From Nitrospira sp. UBA2083 (lineage in GTDB: Bacteria > Nitrospirota > Nitrospiria > Nitrospirales > Nitrospiraceae): a stretch of DNA of 21,456 nt. Of this stretch, positions 14,669-21,456 are shown one piece after another. The notes under the pieces are model-generated. The model searched no databases. It was given only the letters and a program-made list of their open reading frames with translations, and had not been told where the DNA came from. Every line of letters begins with the position of its first letter. The stretch's first letter is position 1. Both the position numbers and the translations under genes were made by a program. The DNA lies in assembly GCA_002331625.1 (NCBI GenBank), contig DCZN01000066.1:1-21456 (forward strand). Reading direction: 5' to 3'.

Positions 14669-15757
14669 ATGAAGCACTTCTTACTGTCGATCACAGTCCT
14701 GGCGCTCGTCATGGTAGGGAATCCAGTGTTTGCCGAGGAGGGATCACCACCGGTTCATGATGTCGTGACGTTGAAAGACGGCAGCGTGATTTATGGCGAA
14801 GTGATCGAAATGTCGGGCGGCATACTTCAGATCAAAAATGCGATGGCAGGCGACATTATCAAGATCAAGTGGTCGGAAGTGAGCAAGCTGGCCGTTTCAC
14901 ATCCCATTCCCTTTCATCTAAAGGAAGGGACGGTCCTCAACGGGACCGTAGAAGAAGGAGATCAGGGGATGATGAATGTAAAGGCGGGGCCAACAGGAAG
15001 CACCATGACGGTCCCGTTGAATACGGTGACCCAAGTGAATCCCGTCGTTCAACCCCCGGTTATTTACACGGGGAGTCTCAATGCCGGTTACTCCCAGTCC
15101 ACGGGAAATAGTCATCTTCGAAATGTCAGTGTGCTTGGGGATTTTGTGGCTCGGAGCGAACAGCTTCGGCTGACTCTCCTGGGTCGCTACGTCTACGGAG
15201 ACAACAGCGGGAGCTTGAATGTTCGGAATGCTCGGGGCACCATCAAGTTGGATTTCTTTATCACGAAGCGGCTGTTCTGGTTTGCATCGGCCTATGTCGA
15301 GAACGATTTTCTCCAAAATCTTAAACTCAGAACGGCCATCGCCAGCGGGCCGGGATACCAATGGATCGAGCGTGGAGACTTCGGGGGGATATTCAAGGAC
15401 ATGACGTTTTACACAGAGGCCGGCGGCGCCTATTTCAATGAAGACTACCGAGACAATACGCTCACCGACGATCGAGCAAGTTTTCGGGCACGCGTCGCGA
15501 TGAAATGGGATTGGCCGTTGTTCGATGGACGCGTCACGCTCTACCATTACAACGAGATCTTTCCCTCCGTTCAGAACGCATCGGATTTCTTCTTCACCAT
15601 GGATAACGGGATTCGCATGAAGATACTCGCCGGTTTGGCAAGTGGATTTCAGGTGACTACCCGATACAACAACCGACCGCCGGCCGGAACCGGTGATACC
15701 GACAATTTGTATCTACTCACGCTCGGTTATGCGTTTGATACGACACGCACCAGGTAG
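14669..15757 (+). CDS. DUF481-family outer-membrane protein
   Basis: 362 residues with a clear signal peptide (1-22, cut after VFA). Residues 30-125 hold two related beta units, VTLKDGSVIYGEV and FHLKEGTVLNGTV, each followed by a strand pair, which resembles a duplicated small barrel. Residues 133-362 alternate polar and hydrophobic residues in strands rich in Tyr, Phe and Arg, as in outer-membrane barrels of the DUF481 family (YdiY-like, sometimes called salt-induced outer membrane proteins). The last residue is Arg, not the usual Phe or Tyr, so the assembly signal is unusual. GGAGG lies upstream of the ATG. mscL follows 51 bases after the stop, suggesting joint expression. Function unknown. 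Confidence 0.82.
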   Translation: MKHFLLSITVLALVMVGNPVFAEEGSPPVHDVVTLKDGSVIYGEVIEMSGGILQIKNAMAGDIIKIKWSEVSKLAVSHPIPFHLKEGTVLNGTVEEGDQGMMNVKAGPTGSTMTVPLNTVTQVNPVVQPPVIYTGSLNAGYSQSTGNSHLRNVSVLGDFVARSEQLRLTLLGRYVYGDNSGSLNVRNARGTIKLDFFITKRLFWFASAYVENDFLQNLKLRTAIASGPGYQWIERGDFGGIFKDMTFYTEAGGAYFNEDYRDNTLTDDRASFRARVAMKWDWPLFDGRVTLYHYNEIFPSVQNASDFFFTMDNGIRMKILAGLASGFQVTTRYNNRPPAGTGDTDNLYLLTLGYAFDTTRTR

Positions 15758-15808
15758 ATGCCTGGAGCGTTGCACTGCACTGAACTGTGCTCTCAGAGGA
15801 GGAGGACC

Positions 15809-16231
15809 ATGCTGAAAGAATTTAAAGAGTTCGCCATGAAGGGCAATGTCCTGGACATGGCGATCGGCGTCATTATCGGTGGAGCATTCGGAAAGATCGT
15901 GTCGTCTATGGTCAGTGATGTTCTGATGCCGCCTATTGGATTGATGATGGGGAAGGTGGATTTCTCCAGCTTGTTCATCGATTTGTCCCGCACATCGCCT
16001 CCATCCTTGGCCGCAGCCAAAGCTGCAGGGGCTCCGACACTGAACTACGGAGTCTTTCTGCAAAGTGTGTTTGATTTCGTGATCATCGCTTTCGTCATTT
16101 TCATGTTGGTCAAACAAGTCAATCGCTTTAAGAAAGAGGCGCCTCCGCCACCGCCGGCTGCGCCACCGGAGCCGACCAATGAGGAAAAATTGCTAAGGGA
16201 GATCCGTGATCTACTCAAGAATCGTCAATAA
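15809..16231 (+). CDS. mscL: Large-conductance mechanosensitive channel MscL
   Basis: 140 residues (E. coli MscL has 136). The N-terminal helix [21 protein letters not shown], pore helix [16 protein letters not shown] and DVLMPPIG are canonical. The second membrane helix is at about 80-103 and the C-terminal bundle helix ([13 protein letters not shown]) closes the protein. The linker before that helix is a proline run (112-120), longer than usual in the family. The channel opens near lytic tension. The frame extends 17 codons upstream, but GAGGAGGAGG just before the ATG at 15809 and the family start settle the choice. Confidence 0.96.
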   Translation: MLKEFKEFAMKGNVLDMAIGVIIGGAFGKIVSSMVSDVLMPPIGLMMGKVDFSSLFIDLSRTSPPSLAAAKAAGAPTLNYGVFLQSVFDFVIIAFVIFMLVKQVNRFKKEAPPPPPAAPPEPTNEEKLLREIRDLLKNRQ

Positions 16232-16298
16232 GATCGGCATCACAACCTGACCGGAACGTTGCGGGGCGATGCTGCGCAACTGAGAAAGAGGGGACATC

Positions 16299-17237
16299 AT
16301 GCGAACGCTCAAAACCGCCATCATTATGACAGGGCTGGTTGCCTTAGTAGGCTGCTCTTCGTCCGCCAAGCATGCTGGTTCTTATATCAAGCAGCCGGAA
16401 GTGTGTATTGATAAAAAGTGGTACGGCTATCACCATGGCAGTGGGTGTCCCTCAACGGTGAAAACCGTGGCCTCTGATCCAACAGCTGACCGTCTTGCGG
16501 CCTTGGAACGAGAGCGTCAACGGCTGGCGGACGAACTGGACGCAGCGCGGAGACAAAATGGGGCTCTGAGCAGCCGCGTGAGTGAGTTAGAACGGCAGCT
16601 GGCCGATCGCGATCATGAGATTGCCCACCTTCGTTCCGGCGCCGGTGATCATGATGCCCTTTCGAGTCAGCTTTCGGCCGCCAGAGGCGACTTAAGCCAG
16701 TCACAGAGCGAAAAGGATCGATTGGCAGCGGAACTAGCTGCTGCGAAGCAACGGGTTGCGGATCTTGAGGGCCAATTGGATCAGAGCAAGCATAGTCTGT
16801 CGCAAGCGGAGCGGGATCTCCTGAAAGCGTTGCGCCCTGAGGTTTCAAAAGGGACAGTGTCTGTGAATCAGGCCGGTGATGCCCTCACCATCAATCTGGC
16901 GTCGAGTCTTTTGTTTGATTCCGGCCAAGATCAGCTGAAAGAGGGCGGAGCCGATGCCTTGAAGCGTGTCGGGACTGTACTCAAGGACTTCCCGGAAAAG
17001 TCGGTGCATGTCGCCGGCTACACCGACAACGTGGGGATCAAGGGGGCGCTCGCGAAGAAATTCCCATCCAACAAAGAACTCTCGGATGCTCGGGCAGACA
17101 GCGCGGCTCAAGCACTGCGGGATGGCGGAGTGGCGAATCTCTCAGCCGCCGGTCATGGAGAGAACGATCCTGTTGCCAGCAACAATACCGCAGCTGGGCG
17201 GGCGAAGAACCGCCGCGTGGAGGTGGTCGTTAAATAA
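16299..17237 (+). CDS. OmpA-domain lipoprotein with coiled coil
   Basis: 312 residues. A lipoprotein signal ends in LVGC with Cys19 as the lipidated residue; Ser follows, which favours the outer membrane. Residues 62-178 form a long coiled coil (ALERERQRLADELDAA and similar heptads). Residues 195-312 are an OmpA C-terminal domain with LLFDSGQ, YTDNVG and ARADSAAQAL; Asp243 and Arg265 match the residues that hold diaminopimelate. Expected role: tether the outer membrane to peptidoglycan across the periplasm, with the coiled coil as spacer. The start has AGAGGGG five bases upstream. It follows mscL by 67 bases and ends at a strong hairpin. Confidence 0.9.
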   Translation: MRTLKTAIIMTGLVALVGCSSSAKHAGSYIKQPEVCIDKKWYGYHHGSGCPSTVKTVASDPTADRLAALERERQRLADELDAARRQNGALSSRVSELERQLADRDHEIAHLRSGAGDHDALSSQLSAARGDLSQSQSEKDRLAAELAAAKQRVADLEGQLDQSKHSLSQAERDLLKALRPEVSKGTVSVNQAGDALTINLASSLLFDSGQDQLKEGGADALKRVGTVLKDFPEKSVHVAGYTDNVGIKGALAKKFPSNKELSDARADSAAQALRDGGVANLSAAGHGENDPVASNNTAAGRAKNRRVEVVVK

Positions 17238-17254
17238 CCGTCCCAATCTACGGA

Positions 17255-17283
17255 GGGAGGCAGCGATCGTAACGCTGCCTCCC
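17255..17283 (+). terminator. Strong hairpin after the OmpA lipoprotein gene
   Basis: GGGAGGCAGCG (17255-17265), a seven-base loop and CGCTGCCTCCC (17273-17283) give a perfect 11-pair stem, 17 bases after the stop. No T-run follows, so it may be a terminator of unusual type or an mRNA-stabilising structure between this gene and the small exported protein. Confidence 0.6.
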
Positions 17284-17321
17284 TCCCATCCTCTGCGAGA
17301 TCAATGAAGAAGAGGTTCATG

Positions 17322-17579
17322 ATGAAAACCAAAACAACTCTCATCGGTGCGACGTTGGTGGTTCTCGGGATCGGCTTTGCCACTGTCTCATGGGCTGTCG
17401 ATATGGGCGCCATGAAGCAAAAGGTTGAGACGGTCAAAGGTCAAGCGGAGAACGTGAAGAAAGAAGGCGGTGAGACCGCACAAAGCGCCAAGAATCTAAA
17501 GGCGCAGGATGCCATGAAGAACGCGGGAGAAATGAAAGACGAAGGGAAAAAGCTGAAAGACGCCGTCACAGGCAAGTAG
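17322..17579 (+). CDS. Small exported helical protein
   Basis: 85 residues from the chosen ATG. The first 25 form a signal peptide (cut after SWA). The mature 60 residues are almost all Lys, Glu, Ala and Gly in an amphipathic helix (MKQKVETVKGQAENVKKEGG), similar in style to LEA- or CsbD-like stress proteins, but I cannot place it in a family. Two upstream in-frame ATGs exist (17304, 17319); GAAGAGG six bases before 17322 favours this one. A nine-pair hairpin ends the unit. A periplasmic stress role fits the neighbours but is only inference. Confidence 0.7.
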   Translation: MKTKTTLIGATLVVLGIGFATVSWAVDMGAMKQKVETVKGQAENVKKEGGETAQSAKNLKAQDAMKNAGEMKDEGKKLKDAVTGK

Positions 17580-17606
17580 TGTGTGAAAACTGTTCCTTCA
17601 TGTTAA

Positions 17607-17633
17607 GGCTGGCGCGGCACGGATGCGCCAGCC
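17607..17633. terminator. Hairpin between convergent genes
   Basis: GGCTGGCGC (17607-17615), nine bases, GCGCCAGCC (17625-17633). The stem lies 28 bases after the plus-strand stop at 17579 and 65 bases beyond the minus-strand stop at 17698, so it could serve both directions. No T-run is present on either side. Confidence 0.5.
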
Positions 17634-17697
17634 CTACCAGCCCCATACTCTCCTGTAAAAGAAATCTTCGCGAAATCCATTTCCTCGCAAGATATCG

Positions 17698-18177
17698 TCA
17701 TAAGCCCAACTCACTCAGCGAGGGATGTGTGTCTGGGCGCTTGCCTAGCGGCCAGTGGTACTTCCGCTCAGATTCTGCGATCGGAAGGTCGTTGATACTC
17801 GCGAGACGCCGACTCATGAGGCCATGGTCGTCAAATTCCCAGTTCTCGTTGCCGTAGGATCGAAACCAGTGTCCTGAGTCATCATGCCATTCATACGCAA
17901 ATCGAACAGCGATGCGGTTACCGTGAAACGCCCACAGTTCCTTGATGAGACGGTACTCCAGCTCGCGTTCCCATTTGCGGCGTAGGAAAGTGACAATCGC
18001 TTCTCGTCCGGTCAGAAACTCTGAGCGATTGCGCCAGCGGCTATCGACTGTATACGCCAGCGCTGCTCTTTCAGGATCGCGCGTGTTCCACACATCCTCG
18101 GCCATGCGGACTTTGAGGAGCGCGGATTCAACATCAAATGGGGGAAAAGGTGGTCTAGGCTGTTCGAGACCGTTCAT
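17698..18177 (-). CDS. DUF1348 (NTF2-like) protein
   Basis: 159 residues. Blocks [37 protein letters not shown] and the stretch [21 protein letters not shown] are typical of DUF1348 (PF07080), a family of NTF2-like cone folds with no settled function. The frame extends 25 codons further upstream, but GGAGG eight bases before the ATG at 18177 sets the start. It is the last gene of the minus-strand series, 71 bases after the exported hydrolase. It shares the NTF2-like fold class with the SnoaL-like gene two positions upstream. Confidence 0.85.
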   Translation of the reverse strand: MNGLEQPRPPFPPFDVESALLKVRMAEDVWNTRDPERAALAYTVDSRWRNRSEFLTGREAIVTFLRRKWERELEYRLIKELWAFHGNRIAVRFAYEWHDDSGHWFRSYGNENWEFDDHGLMSRRLASINDLPIAESERKYHWPLGKRPDTHPSLSELGL

Positions 18178-18248
18178 GATGATGACCTCCGTACATTGGT
18201 TCTGCCTCCATGCCGGCAGACCGACAAGGGGGGGCATTTGTCGCGCTG

Positions 18249-19262
18249 TCACTCTTGGTCGCCAGACCGAAGGTTGCGGCCGAGGAATTCGCGAATCAGC
18301 TTCGCGATCTCATGCCCGTGCGTCTCCAAGGCAAAGTGGCCGGTATCGAAGAGATGTACCTGTGTATTTGGAATGTCGCGCTGATAGGGCGCGGCACCAG
18401 CCGCGACAAAAATGGCGTCATTCTTACCCCATAAGACCAGCGTCGCCGGCTTGTGTTCACGGAAGTAGGTTTGCCACTGGGGGTACAGCGGAATGTTCGT
18501 GCGATAGTCGTAGAATAAATCCAGCTGAATCTCCGCGTTCCCCGGTCGGTCGAGGAACGTTTGGTCCATCGTCCAGGTATCGGGACTCACCAGTGATGCG
18601 TCCTTCACGCCATTTGTATACTGCCACTTCGTCGCCGCAAGCGACGTCAGCCACCGGATTGCCTCGCGCTCAGTTGATCCTCCCGTGCTCCAATAGGCCT
18701 TGATGGGATCCCAGAATTTCTCGAGGCCTTCGTTGTAGGCGTTTCCGTTCTGCACGATCAGTCCGGTAATTAGCTCAGGACTCTTCGAGGCCAGGCGGAA
18801 GCCGACGGGTGCGCCATAATCCATCACATACAGGGCATAGCGGTTCACGCCAAGTTGGCGGATCAGCTTGTCTATCACATGGGCGTAGTTGTCGAACGTG
18901 TAGGTAAATTTCGACCGGTCGGGCATCCCACTCTGGCCAAAGCCCGGGTAGTCAGGCGCAATGACACGGTACTTGTCGGCCAGTTGTGGGATGAGGTTAC
19001 GATACATATGTGATGATGTTGGGAAGCCGTGAAGCAGCAACAGAACAGGAGCATCCTTCGGCCCTGCCTCGCGATAGAACACATCCACGCCATCAACCTT
19101 GACGCTGTTGTGCGCCACGCGAGCCGGAGTCGATTGCTCCGTCGTTTGCGCGAATACCGAGATCTCCATGGTTAGAAGCACCAGGCCCAACGACAGTGGT
19201 GACACAAGTCGTCGCCACAGCGGTGTCTGTGTATACCGATATGATTGTCTTTGAATTGTCAT
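18249..19262 (-). CDS. Exported alpha/beta hydrolase, haloalkane dehalogenase/epoxide hydrolase-like
   Basis: 337 residues. Residues 1-38 form a long signal peptide (basic start, hydrophobic [16 protein letters not shown], cut before QTTEQ). The mature part has [10 protein letters not shown] (78-87), PDYPGFGQS, then [10 protein letters not shown], where the nucleophile position is Asp148 instead of Ser. Asp282 in WGKND and His309 in DTGHFALE complete the likely triad. An Asp nucleophile is the mark of haloalkane dehalogenases and epoxide hydrolases, which form an alkyl-enzyme ester. Substrate unknown. The frame extends 25 codons upstream; GGGAG eight bases before the ATG at 19262 decides the start. 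A periplasmic location is uncommon for this group. Confidence 0.85.
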   Translation of the reverse strand: MTIQRQSYRYTQTPLWRRLVSPLSLGLVLLTMEISVFAQTTEQSTPARVAHNSVKVDGVDVFYREAGPKDAPVLLLLHGFPTSSHMYRNLIPQLADKYRVIAPDYPGFGQSGMPDRSKFTYTFDNYAHVIDKLIRQLGVNRYALYVMDYGAPVGFRLASKSPELITGLIVQNGNAYNEGLEKFWDPIKAYWSTGGSTEREAIRWLTSLAATKWQYTNGVKDASLVSPDTWTMDQTFLDRPGNAEIQLDLFYDYRTNIPLYPQWQTYFREHKPATLVLWGKNDAIFVAAGAAPYQRDIPNTQVHLFDTGHFALETHGHEIAKLIREFLGRNLRSGDQE

Positions 19263-19313
19263 GGTTTTCACTCCCTTTGCATGAACGCTATTTCTGCAGG
19301 TTTGAGAATCAAT

Positions 19314-19347
19314 GTGGGAGCGAATGGCCTTAGCCATCCACTCCCAC
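19314..19347 (-). terminator. Two-part hairpin between SnoaL-like and hydrolase genes
   Basis: GTGGGAG/CTCCCAC (19314-19320, 19341-19347) closes a stem that continues, after a three-by-three internal loop, with ATGGC/GCCAT around a four-base loop. It begins 16 bases after the SnoaL-like stop on the minus strand. No T-run follows, so it may be partial termination or mRNA processing. Confidence 0.5.
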
Positions 19348-19363
19348 GCGACAGCACCCGTGA

Positions 19364-19723
19364 TCAGCTATGGTAGTAGCGCTCTTTGACGATCTTGCCA
19401 TCCTGCCAGTCCGTTTTGACGACTTGTTCGAGGCTGATGGTTTGCCCATTCTTCAATTTCACGGTCAGCACCGAGTCGTAGAAGCTGGTATTGCCCGCAA
19501 TAGCCACGGCACCGATGGTGTAGCTGACAAAGGCGGCCACACCGATCGTTTCTCTAAATTTGTCCAGTCGCTCAATGGAGGCCTGTTTGCCCACGACGGG
19601 TGCCTGGTTGCCTTCCTGTGTGACGACCGAATCCGCAAAGTAGATCTTCTGACCTTCGGTCATTTGCCCCTGCTTCAAAATGCCCAACATTTCTTCCAAT
19701 GTGTCCTTCACTGACTTGCTCAT
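19364..19723 (-). CDS. SnoaL-like (NTF2-fold) small protein
   Basis: 119 residues. The pattern helix (VKDTLEEMLGILKQG), strand (KIYFADSVVTQEG), VVGKQASIERLDKF, then a run of strands ending in VVKTDWQDGKIVKERYYHS is that of SnoaL-like NTF2 folds. Such proteins range from cyclases and isomerases to binding proteins, and no catalytic residue can be named here. The start is secured by AGGAGGA upstream of the ATG. It sits between the isochorismatase-family gene and the exported hydrolase, with a hairpin on either side. Confidence 0.78.
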   Translation of the reverse strand: MSKSVKDTLEEMLGILKQGQMTEGQKIYFADSVVTQEGNQAPVVGKQASIERLDKFRETIGVAAFVSYTIGAVAIAGNTSFYDSVLTVKLKNGQTISLEQVVKTDWQDGKIVKERYYHS

Positions 19724-19757
19724 GATGCTTCCTCCTTCTATGCCTTGCGGCGTTTAA

Positions 19758-19784
19758 TGTGTGGAAACCAGAAATTCCCACACA
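19758..19784 (-). repeat. Hairpin between isochorismatase-family and SnoaL-like genes
   Basis: On the minus strand TGTGTGGGAA (19784-19775), a seven-base loop and TTTCCACACA (19767-19758) form a ten-pair stem with one G-U pair. It lies 74 bases after the isochorismatase-family stop (19858) and about 35 bases before the SnoaL-like ATG. Confidence 0.5.
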
Positions 19785-19857
19785 GGTGATGGTTGAAAAG
19801 TCCGGATTCTGTCAGTTGTGCCAGACTCTCCACTCGATTCAGATTCTCTTTGTCAGC

Positions 19858-20580
19858 TCATATCCCGGCGATCATATTCACAGATTCGCTTGTGCTCCAC
19901 ACGTCGCTGGCGATCATCCGGTAATTCACGAAGGCCGCCTCGAATCCGTCGTACCCTGGAAGCTTTGCCGCAGCCGTGGCATTGGGTACGACCACCACGT
20001 TGAATCCCTGCTCGATCAGATCACGCATGTGGGATTCCACACAGAGATTCGCCGACATGCCGGCGAGAATCACCTGCGTCACACCGGCCTTACGCAGTTG
20101 CAGGACGAGATCATTCGTCTGCGGGCCATACACCTTGTGTGGGCTGGTCACGATCGTCTTGCCGTCGTTAATGTACGGCTTGTACTGCTCAAGCCAGTCG
20201 GCTCCTGATCCCCCAAAGCCTTCGCTCGTCAGAGCCCCTTTGCGGTCAAACATTCTGATGCTGTGCATGAGTGTTTCCACCGCACCTTCAAACTTCCACT
20301 GTTGGTCGTGTTGGTAATAGTAGTGTGGACTGATAAAGACCGGCACATCAGCCTTCTTGGCCGCCTTGAAGAGGCTCTCGATGTTTTCGACGGTCTTGTT
20401 TTCGGTCACACTTTGGCCAACAACTCCCCATGCCACCCCTTTTGGGCTGAGGAAGTCATTCTGAGGATCGGTGACAACCACTGCGACCTGCCCCTTCCTG
20501 AGCTTCATCCCAGGACGCGGAATGGGGGCATCGGCACGGGGCCCTCCGATGTAGTGAACGGTCTTTGATTCGTGACTCAT
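19858..20580 (-). CDS. Isochorismatase-family cysteine hydrolase
   Basis: 240 residues. The isochorismatase fold (PF00857) is shown by VVVTDPQNDF with Asp38, by HKVYGPQTNDL with Lys149, and by GMSANLCVESHMRDL with the nucleophile Cys180, which together form the usual Asp-Lys-Cys triad. Members cleave amides or vinyl ethers (nicotinamidase, N-carbamoyl hydrolases, isochorismatase). The first ~30 residues (YIGGPRADAPIPRPGMKLRKG) are an extension before the core. No signal peptide. AGGAG lies nine bases upstream of the ATG. The MOSC gene is 68 bases upstream on the same strand. The substrate cannot be told from sequence. Confidence 0.88.
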   Translation of the reverse strand: MSHESKTVHYIGGPRADAPIPRPGMKLRKGQVAVVVTDPQNDFLSPKGVAWGVVGQSVTENKTVENIESLFKAAKKADVPVFISPHYYYQHDQQWKFEGAVETLMHSIRMFDRKGALTSEGFGGSGADWLEQYKPYINDGKTIVTSPHKVYGPQTNDLVLQLRKAGVTQVILAGMSANLCVESHMRDLIEQGFNVVVVPNATAAAKLPGYDGFEAAFVNYRMIASDVWSTSESVNMIAGI

Positions 20581-20648
20581 TGATAAGTTCTCCTTTCTTA
20601 ATTTTGATGGTTTGTCCGATTAGCAGCGAGTTCGCTCACGCGTTGGCC

Positions 20649-21317
20649 TTACGACGCATGAGCGGCCTCGCATTGACGGTGCCGGGCTAGCTCAACTGTG
20701 TCGCCGACTCGAATATCTCCGCCCCGGATCACGAAACAATTCAACGCGAGCGTGCCGCCGAATCTCCGTACGATATCCATAAGCACCTGACGATCTTGGT
20801 TCAGACTGTCAGGATCAAACGTCGTCATGATGCAGCGCCCACGGAGATCTTGGATTCCAATGATGACCTCTCCGATGTGCAAACACTGCCCGGGCCAGGA
20901 GCGCTCAGCCAAACCCTCGACCCCACCGATGACCAGATTCGGTCTCAGCCGCCGACCGTCACGCCCGAATGCCGCAATCGCTCCATCCGTCGCCACCAAC
21001 AACGGCAGCACATCAAAGCGATCGCTGGAGTCGTCACGAACGAGCCGGGCGCCCGGGCCCACGATATCCACCACGTCTTTGCGGACCTTGGGATCGTTCC
21101 ATAGCAGGCCATCAACCACAGGCTCGCCGGATTCATTGAGCGTGGCATGGTGACCGAGCAGCCGATGGTGCGTCCTGGACGTAATGACATGACCATCCTC
21201 ATTCTCCACATGCACGACGCGATCTCCTTCGATGCCAAGTGGTCCAATGCGCACTTGCTCAAGCTGTTCACCGGCCATGGATTTGACCGGGTATCGCCAT
21301 ACCTGTGCGACCTTCAT
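20649..21317 (-). CDS. MOSC-domain protein (molybdenum cofactor/metal-sulfur binding type)
   Basis: 222 residues. An N-terminal barrel (VAQVWRYPVKSMAGEQL, GIEGDRVVHV) leads into the MOSC domain with RLRPNLVI and LRGRCIMTTFDPD. Cys162 in that motif is the conserved cysteine that in mARC-like and YcbX-like proteins binds the molybdenum cofactor. Those relatives reduce N-hydroxylated compounds, which would fit a detoxifying gene set, but no ferredoxin domain or partner reductase is visible here. GGAGG lies ten bases upstream of the ATG. It starts 49 bases after the stop of the truncated gene at the window edge. Confidence 0.88.
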   Translation of the reverse strand: MKVAQVWRYPVKSMAGEQLEQVRIGPLGIEGDRVVHVENEDGHVITSRTHHRLLGHHATLNESGEPVVDGLLWNDPKVRKDVVDIVGPGARLVRDDSSDRFDVLPLLVATDGAIAAFGRDGRRLRPNLVIGGVEGLAERSWPGQCLHIGEVIIGIQDLRGRCIMTTFDPDSLNQDRQVLMDIVRRFGGTLALNCFVIRGGDIRVGDTVELARHRQCEAAHAS

Positions 21318-21366
21318 GATCTGAGCTCCTCCAACAAATGGGGCAGCCGCCTCATGGCGGAAACCC

Positions 21367-21456
21367 TCACGATTTCATCGTCGACAGGTGGGCCTCGAGT
21401 TCAGCAATTCTGGCCTTCAACGGACCCACCAGTTCCTCGACCTCTTCGAGCGAGTA
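21367..21456 (-). CDS. C-terminal end of an unknown helical protein (5' part outside window)
   Basis: A frame open at the window edge gives 29 residues, including LEEVEELVGPLKARIAELEA, and ends with TGA at 21369-21367. The repeated Leu/Glu/Ala pattern suggests an amphipathic helix or coiled coil. It runs in the same direction as the MOSC gene 49 bases downstream and may be co-transcribed with it. Too short to name. Confidence 0.5.
   Translation of the reverse strand, partial: YSLEEVEELVGPLKARIAELEAHLSTMKS

Noticed and set aside
14918..15547. 209-codon minus-strand frame
   Set aside because: Exact antisense shadow of the DUF481 gene, no ribosome site or recognisable domain.
17942..18703. 253-codon plus-strand frame
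   Set aside because: Lies antisense to the DUF1348 and exported hydrolase genes and is low-complexity in Arg and Ser; a shadow frame.
1..21456. tRNA, rRNA, CRISPR array or complete insertion sequence
   Set aside because: Read through for tRNA T-loops, regularly spaced repeats, transposase motifs and terminal inverted repeats; none found.

Overview
The window is a bacterial chromosome segment from a Gram-negative organism. It has lipoprotein and outer-membrane signals, OmpA-type peptidoglycan-binding domains, an AsmA protein and a DUF481 barrel. The gene style (moderately high GC, small Cys-rich ribbon proteins, a sigma-54 activator, NarL-type regulators, MscS and MscL together) looks to me like Nitrospirota, perhaps Nitrospira. 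There is no rRNA or other marker to prove it, and this is a judgement from memory. I saw no tRNA, rRNA, CRISPR array or intact insertion sequence.

Layout: (1) 1-2294, the 3' part of a MidA/COG1565-like methyltransferase, then a class 3 lipase. (2) 2295-5050, an accessory-looking patch: a DUF2310 zinc-ribbon protein on the minus strand, a stretch without a convincing gene, and an AbrB-type antitoxin/Doc toxin pair. The toxin pair lies between two near-identical ~85-bp copies of the promoter, ribosome site and first codons of the next gene. (3) 5051-7575, asmA-like gene and mscS. (4) 7803-12578, a compact set of four genes: coiled-coil protein, membrane protein with a roadblock/longin-like cytoplasmic part and an OmpA periplasmic part, Ras/Rab-like GTPase, and sigma-54 activator. 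The last three are joined by ATGA overlaps. (5) 12579-14443, a regulatory region with three phased dyads and a sigma-54-like promoter, then two small unknown genes and a NarL-type regulator whose phospho-acceptor Asp is Glu. (6) 14669-17579, envelope genes: DUF481 barrel, MscL, OmpA lipoprotein, small exported helical protein. (7) 17698-21456, a minus-strand series: an unknown 3' end, MOSC protein, isochorismatase-family hydrolase, SnoaL-like protein, exported alpha/beta hydrolase and DUF1348 protein.

How the genes may work together: regions 3 to 6 share an envelope theme (AsmA, two mechanosensitive channels, two OmpA-domain proteins, an outer-membrane barrel). The most interesting inference is that the four-gene set in region 4 is a signalling module. 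Its membrane protein could sense the cell wall in the periplasm and act on a small GTPase in the cytoplasm. The co-transcribed sigma-54 activator could then act at the promoter just downstream of it. The order of events and the partners are inference; the gene order, overlaps, motifs and DNA sites are visible in the sequence.
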